This document shows positions 1 through 5,357 of a stretch of 5,357 bases of DNA, in pieces. The notes below the pieces were generated by a model. That model saw nothing but the letters and a program-made list of their open reading frames with translations. It was not told the origin of the DNA and did not search any database. The stretch comes from an uncultured Clostridia bacterium (GTDB lineage: Bacteria > Bacillota > Clostridia > Christensenellales > Aristaeellaceae), in contig CAMMGP010000099.1 of assembly GCA_946496415.1 (NCBI GenBank), forward strand, positions 1-5,357. Reading direction: 5' to 3'. A program made the position numbers and the translations under genes. Every line of letters begins with the position of its first letter. Within the stretch, counting starts at the first letter, position 1.

Positions 1-1
1 C

Positions 2-469
2 CCGCATGCCCCCGACCCCGCCGCCGCCCACACCATCGGCCTGCGCTCGCAGGACGTGCCCACACTCGCCGCCGCCCACCGGCGCGGTTATATCCCCGAG
101 GGCGCGCAAGCCCTTTCCATCGCCGGGGAGCTGTTTGCCGTCCCCGATTTCAATCTGGTGGCGGAGCGCAGTTCGCTGGAATTCACCCGCCCCATCCCCG
201 GCCCCCTCGGAGCGCTGGCGGGCAGGGCCATGCACCGCCTGATGCGTGCACGCCCGGCCCTGGCCGCGCACGAATGCGTGGGCTGCGGCCAGTGCGCGCG
301 CGTCTGTCCCGCCCATGCCATCCGTATGCGCGCGAAGCTTCCGCGCATCGACCGGCGCAAGTGCATTTGTTGCTTCTGCTGTCAGGAATTCTGTCCCCAG
401 GGGGCGATGAAGGTGCGGCGAACGTTCGTCGCCCGCGCGCTGGGTGGAAAAAACATGGCAAAGCCATGA
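2..469 (+). CDS. DUF362 protein with C-terminal 2x[4Fe-4S] ferredoxin domain (5' end missing)
   Basis: The reading frame is already open at base 2, so the window begins inside the gene; 155 codons precede the TGA. The first visible residues (DPAAAHTIGLRSQDVPTL) resemble the end of the DUF362 domain, where a 'DPVALD...IGL...DVPTL' pattern is usual. The last third is a bacterial-type ferredoxin with two CxxCxxCxxxCP motifs: CVGCGQCARVCP (from base 275) and CICCFCCQEFCP (from base 362). Each has four cluster-ligand cysteines, so two [4Fe-4S] clusters are expected. The second motif carries two extra cysteines between the ligands. DUF362 proteins have no well-established general reaction. The ferredoxin tail implies electron transfer or redox sensing in the cytoplasm of an anaerobe, which is inference. 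A GTG at base 56 lies inside the DUF362-like region and is not taken as the start. The next gene has its own promoter, so this one probably ends its transcription unit. Confidence 0.85.
   Translation, partial: PHAPDPAAAHTIGLRSQDVPTLAAAHRRGYIPEGAQALSIAGELFAVPDFNLVAERSSLEFTRPIPGPLGALAGRAMHRLMRARPALAAHECVGCGQCARVCPAHAIRMRAKLPRIDRRKCICCFCCQEFCPQGAMKVRRTFVARALGGKNMAKP
448..468 (-). terminator. Hairpin with T-run on the minus strand, at the end of the DUF362 gene
   Basis: CATGGC (454-459) and GCCATG (463-468) form a perfect 6-bp stem around an AAA loop. It overlaps the DUF362 stop codon. Six As (448-453) lie directly left of it, so read on the minus strand the hairpin is followed by TTTTTT, the form of an intrinsic terminator. 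On the plus strand it is followed by AAAATT, which would not favour release. No convincing minus-strand gene lies to the right, so it may stop antisense transcription, act as an mRNA 3'-end stem-loop, or be chance. Confidence 0.35.
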
Positions 470-493
470 AAATTACATGAAGGTAGAAACAAG

Positions 494-522
494 CTGGCAG
501 ACTTAACATTGTGATGTATAAT
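494..522 (+). promoter_or_regulatory. Sigma-A-type promoter of the GGDEF-EAL gene
   Basis: A -35 element CTGGCA (494-499, four of six matches to TTGACA) is separated by exactly 17 bp from a perfect -10 element TATAAT (517-522). Transcription should start at about 528-530. The -10 box contains the first bases of the ATG at 521, so that ATG would lie upstream of the transcript and cannot be the start codon if this promoter is used. This is the main reason for placing the start of the next gene downstream. Confidence 0.65.
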
Positions 523-623
523 GAAAATGTACCTCCTCGCGGCGGCGCTTTCCGCCGGCAGATGCGAAATCTACCGGAGAAACGGCGCCGTTTGCCTCCA
601 TGAACGGTCGGGCGCAAATTTTC

Positions 624-632
624 GGGGGGGGG
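624..632 (+). repeat. Run of nine Gs upstream of the GGDEF-EAL start codon
   Basis: Nine consecutive Gs lie 26 bases before the GTG start codon. The run forms the 3' side of the proposed closing helix of the leader. Homopolymer G runs of this length are prone to slippage during replication and also to sequencing error, so the true length may differ from nine. Confidence 0.9.
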
Positions 633-643
633 TACGCGCTCGC

Positions 644-649
644 GGAAAG
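644..649 (+). promoter_or_regulatory. Weak ribosome-binding site deciding the GTG start at 659
   Basis: GGAAAG ends nine bases before the GTG at 659. It is the only purine-rich ribosome-binding-like site well placed for a start in this frame. The ATGs at 521 and 527 have no such site, and 521 lies in the -10 box. The site falls within the loop of the possible TACGC/GCGTA hairpin (633-653). Confidence 0.45.
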
Positions 650-658
650 CGTATTTTT

Positions 659-2929
659 GTGGAAGAAAAAAGGCTCTGGAAGCGCATCAACCGTCTCACG
701 GCGCTCACGGTAGCGGTCGCCGTCGCCTTTATGGCGCTGGGCGTTTTGCTGCAATATATATTGAGCGATGTGACGACTGCGTCGGCGCTGGAGGAGATGG
801 AGTTCCGCGTCGAGGAATACGGCGACGCCATCCGCGGCGTGCTGCGTTCCAATGCGCAGACGCTGGAAACGCTCTCCCCGTTTGTCAGGCCGTGGGAAAG
901 CATGGAGGCGCAGGACGTCGCCGCGGAGCTTGCGCGGGCCTTGGAAAAGAGCGATTTCGAGGGCATGGCCTGGTTTCCCCTCGAAGGCTCCAGCGTCATC
1001 GTCTCGCGCGATGGCGATGGTTACATCGGCTTGAGCGCGGACAACCTCGCCGAGGATGCGCAGACGTCCATCGAGCGCGCGCAGGCGGGGGAGACGGTGG
1101 TTTCCGGCATCTACGATGGCAGCATGGTGCTGCCTGAGGGCGAGCGCGGCCTGCTCTACGCCGCGCCGGTCCGCTCCGATGAAAGGATTGTCGGCGCGCT
1201 GGTCGCGGTGGACGACGCTCACGTGCTCACCCGCGTGGTCGCCGATTTCAATCAGGACGGCGCGGGCGGTTTTCTGCATATTATCGACGCGCAGGGCAAT
1301 TTCCTCGTGCGCTCGGAAGATAGCCTCTTCGATTGGCCGATGGAGAATATTTTCGGCGTGCCTGTCTTCACCGACGCGAAAAAGGACGATGTCCGCGCGG
1401 CGCTTGCCCGGGGCGAGAGCGTCAGTTTTTCCTTTGCCTACGCGGGCGGGGAATACCACGCTGCTTTCCTGCCCATAGGCGTGTACGACTGGTATGAGGT
1501 TTGCGTGCGCGACGCCCGGGCGTTTATCAGCCCCACCCGCACGGCGGTGCGCGCCTTGCAGGCCTTTGCGGGCGTGGCGCTGGCGCTGCTGGTGTTCTTG
1601 CTCGTCTACTATTACAGCCTCCTGCGCCGCAGCAAGCGCGGCGCCGCCAACCAGGCCTATCTGGATCCCGTCACCGGCGCGGACAACTTCGCCGGCTTCA
1701 CCCGCCGCCTGACCGAGCGCCAGAAAGGCGACCGGGACTATTGTCTGGCGGCGCTCAACATCAGCCAGTTCAAGTTCATCAACGTCATCTTTGGCCGGCA
1801 GCAGGCCGACCAGCTGCTCTGCTTCGTCAAGGGCGTGCTGGACGAGCGATTGCATGAGGGCGAGTTTTTCTGCCGCGATTCGGGCGACATCTTCTACATC
1901 TGTATGAACGAGACGGATCGCGGAACCATTCGCGCCCGCCTGGAGGGCGTCATGCGCGCCATCAGCAGCAAGGCCATGGGCGGGGAGAGCAACTTCCAGG
2001 TGCTCGCCTACTGCGGCGTGGCTGTCGCCCGGGAGGCGGAGGAGGGCGAAAGCCCCGTTTCGCAGGTGCTCTTCGCCCTCGAACGGGCGCGCAGCGGCGG
2101 CCGCCGCAACAGCGTCTGCTTTTACGACGCGGCCCTGCGCGGGGATGAGGAATTGGATTATTACATCGAGAGCCACATGCAAAAGGCGCTCGACGAGGGC
2201 GAGTTCAAGCTTTACTATCAGCCGAAGATCGACCTTGCCACCGATCGCATGGCCAGCGCCGAGGTGCTGGTGCGCTGGCTGACAAACGAGGGCGAGATGA
2301 TCCTGCCCGGCAAGTTCATCCCCATCTTCGAGAAAAACGGCTTCTGCGAGGAACTGGATCTCTATGTGTTTGAGGCCGCCTGTCGCCAGATGCGCGCCTG
2401 GATGGACGCGGGCCTGCCGCCCCTGCGGCTTTCCGTCAACCAGACCAAGCCGCTGTTTTATCGCCGCGACTATGTGGAAACGCTGTGCGCCATCGCGGAG
2501 AAGTACGCCGTGCCGCCCAGCCTTTTCATCCTCGAAGTGCTCGAGGGGCTGGCGATGGCGAACGCCGACGCCCTCAACGCCGTCATCGACCAGCTGCACG
2601 AAAAGGGCTTTCAGGTTTCCATGGACGACTTTGGCAGCGGCTATTCCTCGCTCAACACGCTGGCCAATCTGCGCATCGACGAACTCAAGCTCGACAAGGG
2701 CTTTTTGAAGACGCTTTCCGCGTGCGAGGACGAGCGGCTGCGCGTGGTGCTGGAAGAAACGCTGGCCATGGCCCGCCGTCTGCGCATCCGCACGGTGGTG
2801 GAGGGCGTGGAGACAGAGACGGGCGACCGGATCGTTCACGCCCTTGGCGCCGACCGCGCGCAGGGCTACTTCTACGGTTGCCCCATGGACGCGCAGGCCT
2901 TCCGCGAGCGCTTCCTTTCCGCAGGCTGA
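659..2929 (+). CDS. Membrane Cache-like/degenerate GGDEF/EAL protein, predicted c-di-GMP phosphodiesterase
   Basis: With the GTG start at 659 the protein has 756 residues. Membrane segments at about 13-35 and 299-320 flank an extracytoplasmic region of about 260 residues that resembles a double-Cache ligand sensor. A GGDEF domain follows (about 335-480), then an EAL domain (about 500-750). The GGDEF domain looks inactive: the signature reads SGDIF (408-412), and the metal-binding Asp of the usual 'DxDxFKxxND' motif is Asn367 in LNISQFKFIN. Such domains often bind GTP as regulators. The EAL domain looks intact: E535 in EVLVRW, N594, E626, D656-D657 in DDFGSG, K677, E715 in EGVE and Q735 in QGY match the metal- and substrate-binding positions. 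It should hydrolyse c-di-GMP to pGpG at the inner face of the membrane in response to an external ligand (inference). The frame is open from ATG 521, which would add 46 residues, but that ATG sits in a promoter -10 box and lacks a ribosome-binding site. The gene forms its own unit, with a structured leader before it and a terminator after it. Confidence 0.9.
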   Translation: MEEKRLWKRINRLTALTVAVAVAFMALGVLLQYILSDVTTASALEEMEFRVEEYGDAIRGVLRSNAQTLETLSPFVRPWESMEAQDVAAELARALEKSDFEGMAWFPLEGSSVIVSRDGDGYIGLSADNLAEDAQTSIERAQAGETVVSGIYDGSMVLPEGERGLLYAAPVRSDERIVGALVAVDDAHVLTRVVADFNQDGAGGFLHIIDAQGNFLVRSEDSLFDWPMENIFGVPVFTDAKKDDVRAALARGESVSFSFAYAGGEYHAAFLPIGVYDWYEVCVRDARAFISPTRTAVRALQAFAGVALALLVFLLVYYYSLLRRSKRGAANQAYLDPVTGADNFAGFTRRLTERQKGDRDYCLAALNISQFKFINVIFGRQQADQLLCFVKGVLDERLHEGEFFCRDSGDIFYICMNETDRGTIRARLEGVMRAISSKAMGGESNFQVLAYCGVAVAREAEEGESPVSQVLFALERARSGGRRNSVCFYDAALRGDEELDYYIESHMQKALDEGEFKLYYQPKIDLATDRMASAEVLVRWLTNEGEMILPGKFIPIFEKNGFCEELDLYVFEAACRQMRAWMDAGLPPLRLSVNQTKPLFYRRDYVETLCAIAEKYAVPPSLFILEVLEGLAMANADALNAVIDQLHEKGFQVSMDDFGSGYSSLNTLANLRIDELKLDKGFLKTLSACEDERLRVVLEETLAMARRLRIRTVVEGVETETGDRIVHALGADRAQGYFYGCPMDAQAFRERFLSAG

Positions 2930-2930
2930 A

Positions 2931-2963
2931 GAAAGCGGCCGGCCACGCAGCCGGCCGCCTTTC
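2931..2963 (+). terminator. Intrinsic terminator after the GGDEF-EAL gene
   Basis: GCGGCCGGC (2935-2943) and GCCGGCCGC (2950-2958) form a perfect 9-bp GC stem with a CACGCA loop. GAAA before it and TTTC after it extend the stem across a single bulged C. It begins one base after the stop codon. The T-run is short (CTTTCTGCTGTC), so termination may be incomplete, but the position between a stop codon and a strong new promoter supports the call. Confidence 0.72.
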
Positions 2964-2982
2964 TGCTGTCAAAATATTTTAC

Positions 2983-3011
2983 TTGACATCCGTAGCCGCC
3001 TCTGTTACAAT
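2983..3011 (+). promoter_or_regulatory. Strong sigma-A promoter of the ylxM-ffh operon
   Basis: A perfect -35 TTGACA (2983-2988) is followed after exactly 17 bp by the -10 TACAAT (3006-3011, five of six). An A/T-rich stretch (AAAATATTTTA, 2971-2981) directly upstream resembles an UP element. Transcription should start near 3018, giving a leader of about 30 nt before ylxM. This fits constitutive high expression of housekeeping genes. Confidence 0.88.
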
Positions 3012-3049
3012 AGCGTGGCAAGCGATTTTGCTTTACAGGGGGAACGGCC

Positions 3050-3376
3050 ATGGAACCGCGCGTGGAGACCGCCTATTTGCTGGATTTTTACGGCGCGCTC
3101 CTTACCCCCAAGCGGCGCGAGATGCTGCGCATGCGCTATGAAGAGGACATGTCCCTCTCCGAGATCGGCGCGCAGATGGGCGTTTCCCGCCAGGCGGTGA
3201 GCGACGGCATGGCCGCCGCCCGCAAAAAACTCGAGGAATACGAGGCAAAACTCGGCCTCGTGCGCCGCTATCTGGCCATCACGCAGGAGGCGGAGGCCTG
3301 CCTCAAAGCGTTGGACGCGGGCGATACCGGGGCGGCGAGAGATCGCCTTGTCAACATATTGCAGATCGAGAGGTGA
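3050..3376 (+). CDS. ylxM: YlxM, sigma-factor-like helix-turn-helix protein of the SRP operon
   Basis: This 108-residue protein matches the YlxM/p13 (UPF0122) family in length and pattern. It opens with the typical 'LLDFYGALLTPKRREML' segment (residues 10-26). A sigma-region-4-like helix-turn-helix follows at about 35-60 (LSEIGAQMGVSRQAVSDGM), then a charged helix (ARKKLEEYEAKLGL). The family is nearly always encoded just before ffh and is thought to act with the signal recognition particle, possibly modulating Ffh or SRP RNA; its exact role is unsettled. A strong ribosome-binding site (AGGGGGA, 3037-3043) lies seven bases before the ATG. The stop codon lies six bases before ffh and is part of the ffh ribosome-binding region, which suggests coupled translation. 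Confidence 0.94.
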   Translation: MEPRVETAYLLDFYGALLTPKRREMLRMRYEEDMSLSEIGAQMGVSRQAVSDGMAAARKKLEEYEAKLGLVRRYLAITQEAEACLKALDAGDTGAARDRLVNILQIER

Positions 3377-3382
3377 GCGCGC

Positions 3383-4726
3383 ATGGCATTCGAGGGCTTG
3401 ACTGATAAACTGCAAAATGCGTTCAAAAAGCTGTCCGGCAAGGGCAAGCTCAGCGAGGCGGACGTCAAGGCCGCGATGCGCGAAGTGCGCATGGCGCTTC
3501 TGGAAGCTGACGTCAACTTCACCGTCGTCAAGGATTTTATCAAGAAGGTCACCGAGCGCGCCGTGGGGCAGGAGATTCTCGGCAGCCTCACGCCCGGCCA
3601 GCAGGTCGTCAAGATCGTCAACGACGAATTGACCCAGCTGATGGGCGGCACCAACGCCAAACTGACCTACGCTCCCCAGCCGCCGACCATCTACATGCTC
3701 TGCGGCCTGCAGGGCGCGGGCAAGACCACCATGGCCGCCAAACTCGGCAACCTCATCAAAAAGGGCGGCAAAAAGCCCCTGCTCGTCGCCTGCGACGTCT
3801 ACCGCCCCGCGGCCATCAAGCAGTTGCAGGTCGTCGGCGGACAGGTGGGCGTGGAGGTCTTTGAAAAGGGCCAGGGCGACCCGGTGCAGATCGCCAAAGA
3901 GGCCGTGGAATACGCGCGCTACTATGGCCGCGACCCGGTCATCATCGACACCGCCGGCCGTTTGCACATCGACCAGAAGCTCATGGAGGAGCTGCGCGAG
4001 ATCCGCGCCACGGTCAAGCCGAAGGAGATACTCCTCGTCGTCGACGCCATGACCGGTCAGGACGCCGTCACCGTCGCCGATACCTTCAACAAGGAACTGG
4101 GCGTGGATGGCGTCATCCTCACCAAACTCGACGGCGACACCCGCGGCGGCGCGGCCATCTCCGTGCGCGCGGTCACGGGCAAGCCCATCAAGTTCGCCGG
4201 CGTCGGCGAAAAGCTCACCGACATCGAGCCCTTCCACCCGGACCGCATGGCCTCGCGCATACTCGGCATGGGCGACGTGCTCAGCCTCATCGAGAAGGCG
4301 CAGGAGGGTTTTGACGAGGAGAAGGCCGTGGATATGGCGCGCAAGATGCGCACCAACGCCTTCACCCTCGAGGATTACCTCGATCAACTCCGCCAGCTTT
4401 CCAAGATGGGCAGCGTCTCCAGCATGCTGAAGATGATCCCCGGGCTGGCCAACAAGATCAAGGAATCCGACATCGACGAGGAAAAGATGATGAAGGCCCA
4501 GAAGAAAAACGAGGCCATCATCCTTTCCATGACGCGCATGGAGCGCCGCAATCCGGATATACTCAACGCCTCCCGCAAGCGCCGCGTGGCCGCCGGATGC
4601 GGCGCCACCGTGCAGGACGTCAACCTGCTACTCAAGCAGTTCGACCAGGCGCGGCAGATGATGAAGCAGATGATGGGCGGCGGCAAAAAGCGCATGCGCC
4701 TGCCCTTCGGCAAGTTCAGAGGATAA
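3383..4726 (+). CDS. ffh: Signal recognition particle protein Ffh (SRP54 GTPase)
   Basis: Ffh binds the 4.5S/6S SRP RNA and signal sequences of nascent membrane proteins, then docks with FtsY in a GTP-dependent way to deliver ribosomes to the Sec translocon. All 447 residues are present, the normal length. The N domain spans about 1-95. The G domain has the P-loop GLQGAGKT (108-115), DVYRPAA (138-144), DTAGR (189-193) and TKLDGDTRGGAA (247-258). The methionine-rich M domain spans about 300-435. Its RNA-binding segment reads RRVAAGCGATVQDVNLLLKQF with the usual GSG as GCG (Cys406) and the usual 'VNRLLK' as VNLLLK. The tail (MMKQMMGGGKKRMRL) is typical. The ribosome-binding site GAGAGGTGAG overlaps the ylxM stop. 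The gene is cotranscribed with ylxM and probably with rpsP after a 58-bp gap. Confidence 0.98.
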   Translation: MAFEGLTDKLQNAFKKLSGKGKLSEADVKAAMREVRMALLEADVNFTVVKDFIKKVTERAVGQEILGSLTPGQQVVKIVNDELTQLMGGTNAKLTYAPQPPTIYMLCGLQGAGKTTMAAKLGNLIKKGGKKPLLVACDVYRPAAIKQLQVVGGQVGVEVFEKGQGDPVQIAKEAVEYARYYGRDPVIIDTAGRLHIDQKLMEELREIRATVKPKEILLVVDAMTGQDAVTVADTFNKELGVDGVILTKLDGDTRGGAAISVRAVTGKPIKFAGVGEKLTDIEPFHPDRMASRILGMGDVLSLIEKAQEGFDEEKAVDMARKMRTNAFTLEDYLDQLRQLSKMGSVSSMLKMIPGLANKIKESDIDEEKMMKAQKKNEAIILSMTRMERRNPDILNASRKRRVAAGCGATVQDVNLLLKQFDQARQMMKQMMGGGKKRMRLPFGKFRG

Positions 4727-4784
4727 TCACGGTTTTTCCGTTTGATTATTATACACGCAACGGTTTTCTAAGGAGGAAACGCAC

Positions 4785-5024
4785 ATGGTCAAGATTCGTC
4801 TCAAGAGGATGGGCATGAAGAAGATGCCGTTCTATCGCCTGGTGGTCACCGACAGCCGCAACCCCCGCGACGGCCGCTTCATCGAGGAAGTGGGCTACTA
4901 CAACCCCCTCACCGAGCCGGTGGAGTTGAAGATCAATGAAGAGCGCGCCAAGTACTGGCTGGGTGTCGGCGCGCAGCCGACCGATACCGTGCGCGGCCTG
5001 CTGAAGAAAGGCGGAGTGCTGTAA
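4785..5024 (+). CDS. rpsP: 30S ribosomal protein S16
   Basis: A 79-residue protein matching bacterial S16 over its full length. It opens with the family signature VKIRLKRMGMKKMPFYRLVV (residues 2-21), then TDSRNPRDGRFIEEVGYYNP, and ends in the usual 'GAQPTDTVRGLLKKGGVL' region. S16 binds 16S rRNA in the 5' domain early in small-subunit assembly. It has a consensus ribosome-binding site (AGGAGG, 4771-4776) eight bases before the ATG. The 58-bp A/T-rich gap after ffh could hold a weak internal promoter. khpA begins two bases after the stop codon, so the two are almost certainly translated from one message. Confidence 0.98.
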   Translation: MVKIRLKRMGMKKMPFYRLVVTDSRNPRDGRFIEEVGYYNPLTEPVELKINEERAKYWLGVGAQPTDTVRGLLKKGGVL

Positions 5025-5026
5025 GC

Positions 5027-5254
5027 ATGGCGGAATTGGTCAGGTATATCGCCCGTTCGCTGGTGGAAAAGCCGGACGCGGTCGACGTGCGCGAGGTGGA
5101 GAACGCCGACAGCATCGTCGTCGAGTTGCGGGTTGATCCCGACGATATGGGCAAGGTCATCGGCAAGCAGGGCAGGATCGCCAAGGCCATCCGCACGGTG
5201 GTCAAGGCCGCGTCCGTGAACAGCCCCAAGCCGGTGTTCGTGGAGATAATATAA
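5027..5254 (+). CDS. khpA: KhpA, KH-domain RNA-binding protein
   Basis: A 75-residue single KH-domain protein of the KhpA (YlqC) family, at the usual length. The RNA-binding loop GKQG (46-49) sits in MGKVIGKQGRIAKAIRTV, the GxxG element between the two helices that grips single-stranded RNA. The ends (AELVRYIARSLVEKPDAV and PVFVEII) are also family-typical. In Firmicutes such as Streptococcus, KhpA forms a complex with KhpB (Jag/EloR) that affects cell elongation, division and RNA metabolism; that this protein does the same is inference. It lies two bases after rpsP, with a modest ribosome-binding site (GGCGGAG, 5010-5016) inside the rpsP end. This is the usual place of the gene between rpsP and rimM. 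Confidence 0.95.
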   Translation: MAELVRYIARSLVEKPDAVDVREVENADSIVVELRVDPDDMGKVIGKQGRIAKAIRTVVKAASVNSPKPVFVEII

Positions 5255-5255
5255 T

Positions 5256-5294
5256 CAAGGCAGACATCCGGGGCGGTCGAGTGCCGCCCCCTTG
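5256..5294 (+). other. Hairpin between khpA and rimM
   Basis: GGGGCGG (5270-5276) and CCGCCCC (5284-5290) form a perfect 7-bp stem with a seven-base loop. CAAGG (5256-5260) and CCTTG (5290-5294) can add an outer helix across a large one-sided bulge. No T-run follows, so it is not a good intrinsic terminator. It lies just before the rimM ribosome-binding site and might be an mRNA processing or stability element, or a partial attenuator. Confidence 0.35.
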
Positions 5295-5314
5295 TCATAG
5301 GCAAGGAGGCGCGT

Positions 5315-5357
5315 ATGGACAAATACCTCGTCATCGGCGAGATCGTCAAGCCCCAGG
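5315..5357 (+). CDS. rimM: Ribosome maturation factor RimM, first 14 codons only
   Basis: The gene starts with ATG five bases after a consensus ribosome-binding site (AAGGAGG, 5303-5309) and runs off the end of the window. The visible residues MDKYLVIGEIVKPQ match the usual RimM start, in which 'IGxIVKPQG(I/V)RGE' is the conserved opening. RimM binds ribosomal protein S19 and helps mature the head of the 30S subunit. The call rests on this short stretch together with the gene order, since rimM normally follows khpA and precedes trmD in Firmicutes. Nothing can be said about the completeness of the gene. Confidence 0.88.
   Translation, partial: MDKYLVIGEIVKPQ

Larger units (their letters stand above)
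528..658 (+). promoter_or_regulatory. Structured 5' leader, candidate cis-regulatory RNA
   Basis: About 130 nt lie between the predicted transcription start and the GTG start codon. Bases 528-538 (TGTACCTCCTC) can pair with 626-636 (GGGGGGGTACG) as 11 consecutive pairs, three or so of them G-U, closing a domain that contains further hairpins. These are CGGCGG 540-545 with CCGCCG 552-557; a CCGG..AGAT/ATCT..CCGG stem at 555-577 with a GCGAA loop, which excludes the first; and a palindromic stem GGAG-AAACGG.../...CCGTTT-GC-CTCC at 576-599. Downstream, TACGC 633-637 can instead pair with GCGTA 649-653, just before TTTTT at 654-658, which breaks part of the closing helix. I looked for the hallmark bases of the two known c-di-GMP riboswitch classes and did not find them. 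The region is GC-rich, so some of the pairing is expected by chance. Confidence 0.35.

Noticed and set aside
56..469. GTG at 56 as the start of a complete small ferredoxin
   Set aside because: The frame is open to the window edge, and the residues before and after the GTG fit the end of a DUF362 domain, so this is the tail of a longer gene.
528..658. Known c-di-GMP riboswitch (class I or II) in the leader
   Set aside because: The conserved class I elements (the GCAAACC-type and GACGCAAAGCC-type segments with their tetraloop receptor) and the class II core could not be found. Only the general layout is switch-like.
503..2839. A 778-codon open frame on the minus strand, opposite the GGDEF-EAL gene
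   Set aside because: Its translation is low-complexity, rich in His, Ala, Arg and Gln, with no recognisable domain, and mirrors the codon pattern of a clearly real gene on the other strand. Long antisense frames like this are usual in GC-rich coding DNA.
3005..4387. A 460-codon open frame on the minus strand, opposite ylxM and ffh
   Set aside because: It lies opposite two highly conserved genes, covers their promoter and has no family resemblance. It is a composition shadow.
4724..4752. Internal promoter between ffh and rpsP
   Set aside because: TATTAT (4747-4752) is a fair -10, but the matching -35 position (TAATCA, 4724-4729) fits only three of six bases. An A/T-rich gap alone explains it.

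Overview
The window looks like chromosomal DNA from a GC-rich member of the Bacillota, most likely a Clostridia-type anaerobe. Two things suggest this. The gene order ylxM-ffh-rpsP-khpA-rimM is the standard Firmicutes arrangement of signal-recognition-particle and ribosome-maturation genes. The two genes upstream, a DUF362-ferredoxin protein and a membrane GGDEF-EAL protein, are common in high-GC gut Clostridia. The placement rests on gene order and protein style only; no rRNA gene or other taxonomic marker is present.

Layout, left to right, all real genes on the + strand. (1) Bases 2-469 hold the C-terminal end of a DUF362 protein with a two-cluster [4Fe-4S] ferredoxin tail. A perfect hairpin at its stop codon has its T-run on the minus strand. 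(2) Bases 470-658 are non-coding. They hold a good sigma-A-type promoter (494-522) and a roughly 130-nt, highly structured leader with a run of nine Gs. (3) Bases 659-2929 encode a membrane-anchored Cache-like/GGDEF/EAL protein. Its GGDEF domain has lost its catalytic residues and its EAL domain has kept them, so it is predicted to be a cyclic-di-GMP phosphodiesterase. A strong GC hairpin terminator follows. (4) A near-consensus promoter (2983-3011) starts the SRP/ribosome operon: ylxM (3050-3376), ffh (3383-4726), rpsP (4785-5024), khpA (5027-5254) and the first codons of rimM (from 5315, running off the window).

The last five genes form a co-directional housekeeping block: SRP targeting (YlxM, Ffh), a small-subunit protein (S16), an RNA-binding chaperone (KhpA) and a 30S maturation factor (RimM). 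The upstream c-di-GMP gene is a separate transcription unit, enclosed by its own promoter and terminator.

The most interesting element is the leader of the c-di-GMP gene. Its predicted first transcribed bases can pair with the G-run just upstream of the start codon, closing a domain of nested hairpins. That pairing competes with a weak hairpin followed by five Ts that ends exactly at the GTG start. I do not recognise it as a known riboswitch class. GC-rich sequence folds easily by chance, so this is a candidate only. No mobile elements, CRISPR arrays, tRNA or rRNA genes were seen.
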